The notes under the pieces were generated by a model, which searched no databases, was not told the origin of the DNA, and was given only the letters and a program-made list of their open reading frames with translations. Below are positions 18,390 to 27,743 of a DNA stretch of 35,183 nucleotides, in pieces (the first letter of the stretch is position 1; each line of letters opens with the position of its first letter). Made by a program: the position numbers and the translations under genes. The stretch is from Euryarchaeota archaeon TMED192 (lineage in GTDB: Archaea; Thermoplasmatota; Poseidoniia; Poseidoniales; Thalassarchaeaceae). Where the stretch lies: assembly GCA_002170775.2 (NCBI GenBank), contig NHIP02000009.1, positions 1-35,183 on the forward strand, given 5' to 3'.

Positions 18390-19049
18390 TTGTTGGTAAT
18401 CCATGATATACCCGACCATGTCCCTATGGATATGTCTAGTACATCTGCCGTGGATCTATTCAGCGAGTGGGCGAAACTCAATCGTGATGAGGGCATGGAG
18501 AGAGGCCACTCACCAAGTGTGGATGCGATTATCTCCGCAGTTAGTGGGCGTCTGCCTTCCGAGTTCAGCGCTATAGACCTAGGATGCGGAAATGGATGGG
18601 CTGTTCGAAGACTTAAGAAGATGCCAAGCTGTAAATCCTCATCAGGTGTGGATGGTTCTGAGATGATGATTAGCAAGGCTCGATCAATAGACCCTGAAGG
18701 TGAATATTTCCACGGCATGCTCCCGGAATGGTCTCCGAATGCCCCAGTAAATCTGGTTCTGAGTATGGAATTCTTGTACTATTTGGAAGATCCAATATCA
18801 TTTCTAAAGACCTTACACGAGGAATGGGTGCTCCCCGGAGGCTCTGTTGCAGTTGGGTTAGATCACTACTTAGAAAATGAATCAAGCCTTGGCTGGTCTG
18901 AGTCCCTGGACGTCCATATGACAACACTCTCAGCAGAGGAATGGGGAGACGGGCTCAGGATGGCCGGTTTCAAGAAGGTCGAGAGCTTTTTCACGGGTGC
19001 CAAAGAGGGTTGGAATGGCACACTAGTGTTGATAGGCACGAAAGTCTAG
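18390..19049 (+). CDS. Class I SAM-dependent methyltransferase
   Basis: 219 aa; AIDLGCGNGWAVRRLKKMPS (motif I), GVDGSEMMISKAR, VNLVLSMEFLYYLED. Start may instead be ATG 18426 (MDMSSTSAVDLF). Confidence 0.85.
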   Translation: MLVIHDIPDHVPMDMSSTSAVDLFSEWAKLNRDEGMERGHSPSVDAIISAVSGRLPSEFSAIDLGCGNGWAVRRLKKMPSCKSSSGVDGSEMMISKARSIDPEGEYFHGMLPEWSPNAPVNLVLSMEFLYYLEDPISFLKTLHEEWVLPGGSVAVGLDHYLENESSLGWSESLDVHMTTLSAEEWGDGLRMAGFKKVESFFTGAKEGWNGTLVLIGTKV

Positions 19050-19054
19050 AGGAA

Positions 19055-19246
19055 TCACTCAAGGTCAAATTTAGAGTCGAGGGCGCCAAGAGTCGACATT
19101 ATGTCGTCCGTTATCTCGAAGAGAGAATTATCCTTAGTGTAGATTAGTAGCTTCTTGCCATCGTCACTTGCTTGATAAGCGCATATTGCATCCATTCTTA
19201 TTCGTGTTATACCGCCTTCAGTTGTAACCTTGATCCACTTCGACAT
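19055..19246 (-). CDS. Small hypothetical protein
   Basis: 63 aa soluble ORF filling the gap between the convergent methyltransferase and the next gene; no motif recognised. Confidence 0.5.
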   Translation of the reverse strand: MSKWIKVTTEGGITRIRMDAICAYQASDDGKKLLIYTKDNSLFEITDDIMSTLGALDSKFDLE

Positions 19247-19381
19247 TGTTTCCGGCGCGATCAGTTCTGGATATAACCTCTATCCAACGACGTCGGGGGG
19301 GCACCCAGAGAATCAGACATTTCATTTTTGATTTTCCTCGATGCATTACTCGAATTCACTTATGACCAATGAGGTGAAGCG

Positions 19382-19987
19382 ATGGATATGGCGCATTTGT
19401 TCGATTCGGACGGATACATGGTTCGACAGAAGGTGATGAAAATCCTTGGAGAGGAGTTTCACATCTATTCAGATGAATCTATGAATAGCATGATTGGATA
19501 TTCAAAGATGGCTGCATTGAAGCTTAAAGAGGACATCAGACTGTACTCCGATGAATCCAAGTCCTCAGAGCTATTGATAATCAAGCAAAAAGGAATCTTA
19601 GATTTCACCGGAGGCTTCACTATAGTTGATGGACAGACGGGGGAATCGCTGGGAACACTAAGGCGAAAAGGCATGAAATCCATCCTAAGGGACTCCTGGG
19701 TGCTCATTGATGATGGGGGAAATGTGATCGGGACGCTCGGCGAAGAAAGTGGGGGGCTTGCTCTAATCCGTCGCTTCATCCCATACCTTACCATAATATT
19801 CCCTCAACAATTTCACTTGAGGGTAAATGGGGCTAAGGGTGCGGTGAAATACACGCAGAAGATGAATCCATTTGTTCACAAAATGTCTGTAACCGGCGTA
19901 AAATCATCAGGCGTGGACCCGAGAATAGCTGCAGCAGCGGCGATTCTATTGATAGCCATAGAGGGAAGGCAAACCCAAGGCGGTTGA
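19382..19987 (+). CDS. LURP-one-related / scramblase-like beta-barrel fold protein
   Basis: 201 aa; LFDSDGYMVRQKVMKILGEEFHIYSDE, LLIIKQKGILDFTGGFTIVDGQTGESLGTLRRKGMKSILRDSWVLID resembles LURP-one/LOR domains. Confidence 0.65.
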   Translation: MDMAHLFDSDGYMVRQKVMKILGEEFHIYSDESMNSMIGYSKMAALKLKEDIRLYSDESKSSELLIIKQKGILDFTGGFTIVDGQTGESLGTLRRKGMKSILRDSWVLIDDGGNVIGTLGEESGGLALIRRFIPYLTIIFPQQFHLRVNGAKGAVKYTQKMNPFVHKMSVTGVKSSGVDPRIAAAAAILLIAIEGRQTQGG

Positions 19988-19997
19988 ACTTAAATTT

Positions 19998-21323
19998 TCA
20001 ATCTCTGGAGTCGGCCTTCTTCTTGCCTCTGGAACGACCCCTATTCCCTTTTCGTCCCCTATTGTTACGCCTGTCCCCGCTTTTGTTCGAGTCCTTGTGG
20101 CGATTACTCTTCCGAGATCTTCTGGATCTTTTGTTGTTGTTACGAGAGTGGCCTTCTCGCTTACCTTGTGACTTTTCAGGGGGAACCAGGACAAACTCTC
20201 TCTCATCCAGGATTTCAGGCTCTGGATTTGTAATATCGCACCTTATGCCAACTTGACTCTGAATCCGTCGATACTGCCTATTCTGGGATCTCTGCACTAA
20301 AGAGACCACTGTCCCAGTAGATCCTGCACGAGCAGTTCTCCCACTTCGATGCTTGTACGCTTTTCCATTTTCGGGAGGGTCATAGTGGATAACGCACCCC
20401 ACATCATCGACATCAATGCCTCTAGAGGCGACATCAGTTGCTATCAGAACCCGTGCACGACCTGTGCTGAATTTTCTCATTGATCGATCTCTTTGGTTCT
20501 GATTCATGCCGCCATGGAGAGTAGTATTCGACGAACCCAACTCATCCATCTGTTTGCCGAGTCTGTTGACGCCTGCTCTTGTTTTACAGAATATGATGCT
20601 CCTGCCGCATTTTTCGGTGATATACGCTGATAGGTCTGCTTTGCCCCTAGATTCAACTTTCCAGAATAAATGTTGCATGCTATCCATGCTTACTTCTTCA
20701 GGACCAATGCCGATTATTGCAGGATTGTCCTGGTATGAATCTACTATCTCCTCCACATCATCGTCCAATGTCGCACTGAACAGAATCGTCTGTCGATTCG
20801 GGCTGCACTCGTCAAGTATGGCGCATACAGGCTCCATGAATCCCATGTCCGCCATCCTATCTGCTTCATCGAGAACCACGATCCCAACATCGTCAAGACG
20901 CAAAGCACCTCTATCGAGTAAATCAATCAGTCTGCCCGGGCATGCTACCAATATCTCCACGCCTCTATCCAATTTTCGCAATTGCCCCCTGTAGGGAGTC
21001 CCTCCATAGACGGATAGTACGTCTAGACCAGCTGAGCGGGCAAGTGGGTGTAGAACGTTACGAATCTGCTCTGCGAGCTCTCTCGTAGGTGTTAGAATTA
21101 GTGATGTGGGTCTCTTCGATTCTGCTTTGGCAGTCCTCGATATCAATGGCAATCCGAATGCCAGGGTTTTCCCAGATCCCGTGGGGGCTCTGCAACAGAT
21201 ATCCCTCCCCAGCATTGCATCTGGTATCGCTTCACATTGTACCTCGAAAGGTTCTGTGAAACCCGCTCCCTCAAGAGCAACTACCAAATTGGGTTCAATC
21301 CCTAAATCTGAAAATCGAACCAA
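19998..21323 (-). CDS. DEAD-box RNA helicase with basic low-complexity C-terminal tail
   Basis: FSDLGIEPNLVVALEGAGFTEPFEVQCEAIP (Q motif), RAPTGSGKT, VVLDEADRMADMGF, LFSATLDDD, HRSGRTARAGSTG. ORF opens at TTG 21398, but TTG 21323 fits homologous N-termini better. Confidence 0.93.
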   Translation of the reverse strand: MVRFSDLGIEPNLVVALEGAGFTEPFEVQCEAIPDAMLGRDICCRAPTGSGKTLAFGLPLISRTAKAESKRPTSLILTPTRELAEQIRNVLHPLARSAGLDVLSVYGGTPYRGQLRKLDRGVEILVACPGRLIDLLDRGALRLDDVGIVVLDEADRMADMGFMEPVCAILDECSPNRQTILFSATLDDDVEEIVDSYQDNPAIIGIGPEEVSMDSMQHLFWKVESRGKADLSAYITEKCGRSIIFCKTRAGVNRLGKQMDELGSSNTTLHGGMNQNQRDRSMRKFSTGRARVLIATDVASRGIDVDDVGCVIHYDPPENGKAYKHRSGRTARAGSTGTVVSLVQRSQNRQYRRIQSQVGIRCDITNPEPEILDEREFVLVPPEKSQGKREGHSRNNNKRSRRSRKSNRHKDSNKSGDRRNNRGRKGNRGRSRGKKKADSRD

Positions 21324-21411
21324 GATATGCCTCTGTCTCGCCCGAAACCCTCTCCTATTTAGTATGGGAGTAGGAAAAAACGGATGCCTGCTGATCAAAG
21401 CGAGTCAAGAG

Positions 21412-22140
21412 TCATGCCAATCCTTCATAGATGTAGTAAAATCCACTAATCATGATGCCTGCCATTACGCCTCTTTGAATTAAATCTGATTTGAGAGATT
21501 CAAGCCACTTTTTCCCCATTCGCGCACCTAATACCGCTGATATTACTAGAATGAAGCATATTTGCGCATGAGCCATCAAATCATCGCTGCGAAATGCCAA
21601 GTAAACGGGTATCCTGGAAAAGTCTACGCAAAGTGCAAGGATACTTGCAGTCGCTGCATATGCCATTTTATCTGGTAATCGACGAGTCAGAAACATCGCA
21701 CGAAGTGCACCTTGGTGGCCCGACAGGCCCCCCATAAATCCAGAACCAAAGCCACCCACTCTGTCATTCGCTTCCGGTATTATGTATCCAGTCCACCTTT
21801 CTGAGAGCGTGAGCAGGGGGAGAATCACCAGAAATGACCCGACGACGACCAGCAGGGGATCCTGTGAAACTTGATTCTGCAATCCTGCACCGGCCAACGC
21901 CCCAAAAATCAGCCAAACACCATATCGCTTGAAGGCCGAGAAATCTATCCACTCCCACATGCTCCAGCATTTTGCAGCGTTGTGCGCGCCGTGTACCACT
22001 GCTACGACAGCTATTGCCTCGTGTGGCGGCATGAATGCCAACACGAACGGGGTTAGCATTGTGGATAGCCCAAAACCAGCAGGAACAGTGAGAGCAGCAG
22101 CGATGAAAGCCCCTGCTGCCACAACGATAGTTTCCACCAA
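21412..22140 (-). CDS. TauE/SafE family sulfite exporter-like membrane protein
   Basis: 242 aa; AALTVPAGFGLSTMLTPFVLAFMPPHEAIAVVAVVHGAHNAAK, GGFGSGFMGGLSGHQGALRAMFL. Confidence 0.85.
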   Translation of the reverse strand: MVETIVVAAGAFIAAALTVPAGFGLSTMLTPFVLAFMPPHEAIAVVAVVHGAHNAAKCWSMWEWIDFSAFKRYGVWLIFGALAGAGLQNQVSQDPLLVVVGSFLVILPLLTLSERWTGYIIPEANDRVGGFGSGFMGGLSGHQGALRAMFLTRRLPDKMAYAATASILALCVDFSRIPVYLAFRSDDLMAHAQICFILVISAVLGARMGKKWLESLKSDLIQRGVMAGIMISGFYYIYEGLA

Positions 22141-22183
22141 TCACACCTTGCCTTTGTCTTCGATATTTTCCATTCAAACGTTC

Positions 22184-23614
22184 CTACAGAGCCCCATATA
22201 GGGCACTATATTCTACAGGCAGTAACGTTTCAACTCCGAAGAGAGGGTCGGGATCACTCGAATCGTGATATGCCACTACAGCACCGCCATCCGGGAGAAT
22301 GCCCATCGAGGCGAAATCAAATCTTATGTCATTCCCCGCTCCACTTGTTGAGTCTAGATCGCCAAGGCCAATATTCGTTCTAAGATCCGGCTCAAGCGAT
22401 TGAGAGTAATCTCGAACATGCCATGATACGTCGATATCCGGCCCACTAGACGATTGATACCTCACATTAAGAACGAATAAATCATGGAAACCATTTGAAT
22501 GAAACTCCCATTCCTCTAATTCAGATGCGACTCCTGAAAGATCGTAAGTCTGATTTCTCCACGCCTCCCCTCCATCAGACGATATCATGTGTGTGAGAGT
22601 CATGCCGTCTGCTCGGACACAGTGAAGAATCCCGCTAGAATCGAATGAGCAATATTGGGACGGAAGTGATGAGCCATTTATCGTTACTCCTGTCCACCAA
22701 TTCAGGGAAGTGTCCAGATAGGCGTCGTCCCCGTCAACAAAATAATCGGGAAAGTAAAGGCCGCCCGAAGGGACTGGGAATGCACGCATTTCTTTGTGGG
22801 GTTTGGTGTAGTCCCATTCCTTTCCAAGAGGCCCGGGCATTAGGTCAACTTCTATCGCGGGAAGGTCCGAATCCCTATCTGGGAATCCGAAGTAGTCGTA
22901 GTTTAGACCATCAGTGGAGATTTGTCCGCCAACATTCTGAACTTGATGCCAGAAGTTTGAGATTACCAAACTTGCATAGGGCCCATTGCCATATAATCCT
23001 CCATTGATCGGGCCGATCACTTCTACTTGCCAAGATCTGTCATAGAATGGCTCCGGGGTCCTATTGAAGCACCAGCTCCACTCTTCATCAGCTGCATCAT
23101 AGAAGAAGGCATAGAACTGATCGGCACCAGATGTTGAGGGATAGGGGAACCACCCCATAGCAATCAGATCTCCATTGGTGGCCTGTACTATGCTGCCTTC
23201 CCCAAGCCCTTCTTGCCCGGGAACCGTGGGTTTGGGCTCCATGCATCCAATTTGTGAGAAGACAGATGGGATATATTCCTGCCAGGTTCTGCCCCTATCT
23301 TCTGACCAAGTGGGGTACTCCCCCCCAAAATTCAGTATCCAACCTTCCTTGGTAATGGCAAGATAATGCTCGCAGCAGTTCCCGCCCTCTTCATTTCCAA
23401 ATACAGCCCAGTTAGACTCGCCTATGGAATCATTATCGAAAGCATGTGCGACTGAGAAGTTCCGAATATCGTCGAGCCCTTCTAGAGAAAGTTGTGTGAG
23501 GCCTTCGTCCCACATTGTAGCATTCTCCGATTCTCCAGAGTCCTCACCTATACAACCTGAGAGCACCATTGCAGACAAGAGTAAGGCTGTTGCCCATTTC
23601 CTCATTATATCCAA
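22184..23614 (-). CDS. Secreted lipoprotein, possible BNR/sialidase-like beta-propeller
   Basis: 476 aa; lipobox LLLSAMVLSGCIGEDSGE; Asp-box-like repeats (YPTWSEDRGRTWQEYIPS, MISSDGGEAWRNQTYDLSG). Confidence 0.72.
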   Translation of the reverse strand: MDIMRKWATALLLSAMVLSGCIGEDSGESENATMWDEGLTQLSLEGLDDIRNFSVAHAFDNDSIGESNWAVFGNEEGGNCCEHYLAITKEGWILNFGGEYPTWSEDRGRTWQEYIPSVFSQIGCMEPKPTVPGQEGLGEGSIVQATNGDLIAMGWFPYPSTSGADQFYAFFYDAADEEWSWCFNRTPEPFYDRSWQVEVIGPINGGLYGNGPYASLVISNFWHQVQNVGGQISTDGLNYDYFGFPDRDSDLPAIEVDLMPGPLGKEWDYTKPHKEMRAFPVPSGGLYFPDYFVDGDDAYLDTSLNWWTGVTINGSSLPSQYCSFDSSGILHCVRADGMTLTHMISSDGGEAWRNQTYDLSGVASELEEWEFHSNGFHDLFVLNVRYQSSSGPDIDVSWHVRDYSQSLEPDLRTNIGLGDLDSTSGAGNDIRFDFASMGILPDGGAVVAYHDSSDPDPLFGVETLLPVEYSALYGAL

Positions 23615-23712
23615 CCACTACATCGACACTAATGGAAATTTTGCTAATATGTCGATTTCGGGATCTGTCAATCATAAGATGATTTGATATCTCGACTCAT
23701 AGCCTAGCGAAT

Positions 23713-26286
23713 GTGAACCGAGCAGCCGCATTCACCATGGCCCTACTTCTTCTCCAACTAACGACTCCAGTAGTTGCACAGAATAATGATTCAAGAATAA
23801 TCGTCACGGAGGTCTATGTATCGCCTAACAGTGCTGATTACGGTGGTATTGATTGGAATGGAGATGGGGAGATTGGGAGATACTCTAACCAGTTCATAGA
23901 GCTGCATAATCCAGGGAACGATCCTATTGATGTCGGGGGTTGGTGGCTTGATGATACGCCTGGAGAAGGCTCACCAGCATGCTCTATCGGTTTCGGCACG
24001 GTAATCGAGCCAGGTGCATACGTCACTTTTTTCAGAGCACTAACCAGGATTGAATTAGATTTCTTTGAAGGAGACTCAGTCACGCTTTCAGATAGCTCAA
24101 AGACAGTGGTGGATAGTATGGGTTATTATGGGCCCCAGACATGGGAGGGATCTGCATATGATGTTGGCAACTCCTCGTATGGCATTTCCTTCGGTCTAGA
24201 TTCTAACGGCATGTGGTCGGAAATAAGTTCGGGCCCGACCCCGGGCGGCCCAAATGACGAACCTTGGGTCGGAACCAATCATCTACAGGGCTCCTGCTAT
24301 GGCGTCAGAGACGATGTCCACAGTGGTTCGTACGTATTGGAAGGCAGGATAGTGACCATGGAGGCCGAGAATTCTGTAATCGATCAGGGCCGAATTCTTG
24401 TCACAGATGGTATGATAGAAGCGGTTTGGGACGCAACATCACCTGCTCCCAGTGCAGCAGAGGGAGTAACTTCTATTCCCACAAGTGGGACAATATATCC
24501 CGGATTCATAGATCCTCACAATCATGCGAAATACAACTTGATACCTTTGTGGGACCATGGTACTGATGGTTGGGATAATCGTTACCAGTGGCAGTCTTAT
24601 TCCGGATATTCGGATGCCAAGGATATCGGATGTTCACTGTACGACTCATCCGCGATGAGATTTGCCGAATTGAGGGCAATCGCAGGGGGAAATACCGCGC
24701 TTCAGGGAAGCGCTAACTCAAATACAGATACGTTCGATTCCATACTTGCAAGAAATATCGAGCTGTACAATTTCGATAAGGACTCAATTCATACCAAGGT
24801 GACCGAGTTGGAGTCAGATTATATCGGAAATCACATCAAGACTGGAAATAACTCGGGAACTCTTGATGCATGGTTCATACATCTGGCAGAAGGAATTGAT
24901 GAATCAAGCAGATCCGAGTTCGATGTCCTAGTTCAGAATAACTTGCTGGTTGGCGAGATCGTCATAGTGCACGGAACAGCGTTAACTCAGACAGAATTCA
25001 ATGCTCTTGGCGACGTCGGCGGAAGTATCGCTTGGTCCCCCACCTCCAATCTTCTCCTGTATGGGGAAACAACTGACATAAAAACCGCGAAAGAAGAAGG
25101 TGTGAATATCATGATTGGCCCAGATTGGGGGCCATCAGGCTCCAAGAGCTCGATGCACGAGTTGAAAACCGCTGATTGGTGGGATCAGAACGTTCTTGGG
25201 AACATATTTTCTGATTTTGAGCTCGTCCAGACAATATCGACGAATGTTGTCGATGCCATTGGCTGGTCCGAATACACAGGGAGAATCGTCCCCGGTCTTG
25301 CTGCAGACCTTGTCGTGCTTGACACGTTCCACGCAGACCCCTACAGGAATGTGATCCAGGCAGTTGACCCAGATGTACGCCTCGTAGTTGTAGGGGGTCT
25401 TCCAGTATATGGGGACGTGGACATAATGCAAGCTATGGATGATGATGTCGAAGTCATACATGGAGTTGGTTTTAGCAAGGCAATTGACATTACTTACGAG
25501 GGAGTCCCAGAGGCCCAGCAAACATATGCGGATATGATGGAATATCTGAGTCAATGCAACCAGGGTAAAACAATCCCAATAGAATATCTCTTCACCACGG
25601 GAGATCAGAGATATTTCGATGTATTGAACCGCTCATCAACTTTTCAAAACGGGCGTTCGATAGATCTGTGGACAATGTATTATGATGTTGATTTAGATCA
25701 GGATGGGCACAGGGTAGGGGGAACAGTCGGCGGAGCTGATCCCATAGAGACGAGTATAAACAACGACAACGGCGACGGCTCTCAAACCATCGACCCTGTA
25801 CAGCTCCCGCAAATATTCGAGACATACGGCCCGTTGGGCGCAACTGTTGCACACCCCGTTGAAATATCTCAGGGCATTCATCTCGAGGCTTGTCGCTCCA
25901 CATCGTCCATACTTCTTGCAGAAGGGGTCCCTTCTACTCCTTCGGGCCGAGAACTTGTTTGTGGTGCTTTATCCATTAGAACGATTCCAGGGGAGGAATG
26001 CCTCGTAACTTCCGATACCAATTATTGCAGCATAGCCGTCGGAGGGGCAATTGCTGTACCCGGGCAACTTTGCGCGGAGCTCTCCATGCCCGCCGGGGTC
26101 GAGTGTAGGGACGCCTGGTCTTTCTTCGAGCCTGAAGGCGAACCATCTGAACCGGGCCCCGCGACTCTTGACGAAGAGGACTCAAGAATAAGCGGACCGA
26201 TTTACTGGATTGCGGTTGTGGGATTGTTGGGTCTAATAATAAGCTCGTTAACTGTTGCAGTGACAAACTGGAACCGTAGAAAGTGA
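23713..26286 (+). CDS. Secreted, C-terminally anchored lamin-tail-domain plus amidohydrolase protein
   Basis: 857 aa, GTG start; signal peptide MNRAAAFTMALLLLQLTTPVVAQ; LTD-like IIVTEVYVSPNSADYGG..NQFIELHNPGNDPIDVGGWWLDD; amidohydrolase motifs YPGFIDPHNHAKYN (HxH), EIVIVHGTALT (His), NIMIGPDWGPSG (Asp); C-terminal TM IYWIAVVGLLGLIISSLTVAV then NWNRRK. Confidence 0.85.
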   Translation: MNRAAAFTMALLLLQLTTPVVAQNNDSRIIVTEVYVSPNSADYGGIDWNGDGEIGRYSNQFIELHNPGNDPIDVGGWWLDDTPGEGSPACSIGFGTVIEPGAYVTFFRALTRIELDFFEGDSVTLSDSSKTVVDSMGYYGPQTWEGSAYDVGNSSYGISFGLDSNGMWSEISSGPTPGGPNDEPWVGTNHLQGSCYGVRDDVHSGSYVLEGRIVTMEAENSVIDQGRILVTDGMIEAVWDATSPAPSAAEGVTSIPTSGTIYPGFIDPHNHAKYNLIPLWDHGTDGWDNRYQWQSYSGYSDAKDIGCSLYDSSAMRFAELRAIAGGNTALQGSANSNTDTFDSILARNIELYNFDKDSIHTKVTELESDYIGNHIKTGNNSGTLDAWFIHLAEGIDESSRSEFDVLVQNNLLVGEIVIVHGTALTQTEFNALGDVGGSIAWSPTSNLLLYGETTDIKTAKEEGVNIMIGPDWGPSGSKSSMHELKTADWWDQNVLGNIFSDFELVQTISTNVVDAIGWSEYTGRIVPGLAADLVVLDTFHADPYRNVIQAVDPDVRLVVVGGLPVYGDVDIMQAMDDDVEVIHGVGFSKAIDITYEGVPEAQQTYADMMEYLSQCNQGKTIPIEYLFTTGDQRYFDVLNRSSTFQNGRSIDLWTMYYDVDLDQDGHRVGGTVGGADPIETSINNDNGDGSQTIDPVQLPQIFETYGPLGATVAHPVEISQGIHLEACRSTSSILLAEGVPSTPSGRELVCGALSIRTIPGEECLVTSDTNYCSIAVGGAIAVPGQLCAELSMPAGVECRDAWSFFEPEGEPSEPGPATLDEEDSRISGPIYWIAVVGLLGLIISSLTVAVTNWNRRK

Positions 26287-26287
26287 A

Positions 26288-27721
26288 TCAAAGTTCTTTC
26301 ATTCTCCAGGTTACCCCAGACTCTCCGTCTTCGACAACTACGCCCAGCTCGGAAATTTCGTCCCTGATCCTATCTGCCTTGGCCCAATGACGTTCAGAGC
26401 GTGCTTCCTCCCTCATCGCGATGAGGCCCTCGACCTTTCCCCTCATTTCTTCGCGTCGTTCAGATGCGCGGTCTACCATGTTCTGGAGCGCCTCTTCATC
26501 GGGAAGGAGCCCGAGTACATCGCCTGCATATGCTGAAAGCCAGCCCACACAGGCAAAGGCCACTGAGGAATCCTGAGATGAATTTGCTTGTCTCAGTATC
26601 TTGACCACCGATTGCATCTCTGCAATCGCAACCCTTGTATTGAGATCATCATCCATTCCTCGTATTAGTGATTCTTCAGCATTTTTGAGTGTCTCAATAC
26701 CGTCCCATTGAGTTGCCACATCGACCCCTCCTGCTGATATGATCGATTCAATCAGCCTACCATGATTCTTCTCAGCATCATCAAGAAGAACTTGGTTGAA
26801 ATCAATCGGTTGTCGATATGGTGCATTGACGAGTGCGTATCTAAGCACCATCGGACCGACTGCATCGATGGCGTCGGAAACTGTCCAAAAGTTACCCAGA
26901 GACTTCGACATTTTCTCTCCCTCCACGTTTATCATCCCGTTATGCATCCAATGTTTTGCAAAAGGCTCGACATTGAAACAGCACTCTGATTGGAATATCT
27001 CTGCTTCATGATGTGGGAACATTAGGTCTGACCCGCCCCCGTGGATGTCAACTTGGTTCCCGAAGTGTTCGTGAACCATCGCGGAGCATTCTATATGCCA
27101 ACCAGGTCTTCCCCTTCCAAAGGGGCTATCCCAGCTCGGCTCACCAGGTTTTGCAATCTTCCAGAGGGCGAAGTCTCTGTGATCCCTCTTGCCTGCTCCG
27201 GTGGACGCAACCCTCCCTCCTGCGCCCGATCGAACCATCTCGAGTGTTTGTCCGGTTAACTGCCCATACTTTTCGGGCGCAGTATCAATTTCAAAGTAGA
27301 CTCCATCCTCTGTCAAATACGCATGACCCTTATCCACTAGGGTTTCTATCATTGAGATAATCCCCTCAATACTTTCTGTAACTCTTGGATAGGCATCAGC
27401 ATCAAGCACATTGAGTCTATTCATCGAAATCCTGTAATCCGATATGTGACGATTCGCCACCTCAAGAAAGCTGACACCCTCTCGTTTCGAAGCATCGATT
27501 ATTGTATCGGATATGTCTGTGAAATTTGTAACATATCTAACACGAACATCTTGGAATCTTAGCCATCTCACTAGGGTGTCGAATGCTATGGCTTGACGGG
27601 CATGGCCGATATGGCTGGGCGAATAGGGAGTGATCCCACAGGCATATATCGTGACTTCTTCGCCTGAGATGTCAATCTCCTGCTTCGTTCGCGATGATGT
27701 GTTGAAAAGCCTCAGAGGCAC
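26288..27721 (-). CDS. cysS: Cysteinyl-tRNA synthetase
   Basis: ITPYSPSHIGHARQAIAFDTLVRWL (HIGH), GRPGWHIECSAM, GEKMSKSLGNFWTVSDAI (KMSKS). ORF opens at 27778, but GTG 27721 (V/M-PLRLFNTSSRTK) matches the usual start and removes overlap with the next gene. Confidence 0.95.
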   Translation of the reverse strand: MPLRLFNTSSRTKQEIDISGEEVTIYACGITPYSPSHIGHARQAIAFDTLVRWLRFQDVRVRYVTNFTDISDTIIDASKREGVSFLEVANRHISDYRISMNRLNVLDADAYPRVTESIEGIISMIETLVDKGHAYLTEDGVYFEIDTAPEKYGQLTGQTLEMVRSGAGGRVASTGAGKRDHRDFALWKIAKPGEPSWDSPFGRGRPGWHIECSAMVHEHFGNQVDIHGGGSDLMFPHHEAEIFQSECCFNVEPFAKHWMHNGMINVEGEKMSKSLGNFWTVSDAIDAVGPMVLRYALVNAPYRQPIDFNQVLLDDAEKNHGRLIESIISAGGVDVATQWDGIETLKNAEESLIRGMDDDLNTRVAIAEMQSVVKILRQANSSQDSSVAFACVGWLSAYAGDVLGLLPDEEALQNMVDRASERREEMRGKVEGLIAMREEARSERHWAKADRIRDEISELGVVVEDGESGVTWRMKEL

Positions 27722-27743
27722 ATATGGCCCTCTTATGCTAAGG

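Noticed and set aside
20506-20994. 162-aa plus-strand ORF inside the DEAD-box helicase gene
   Set aside because: Antisense to helicase motifs, no independent evidence.
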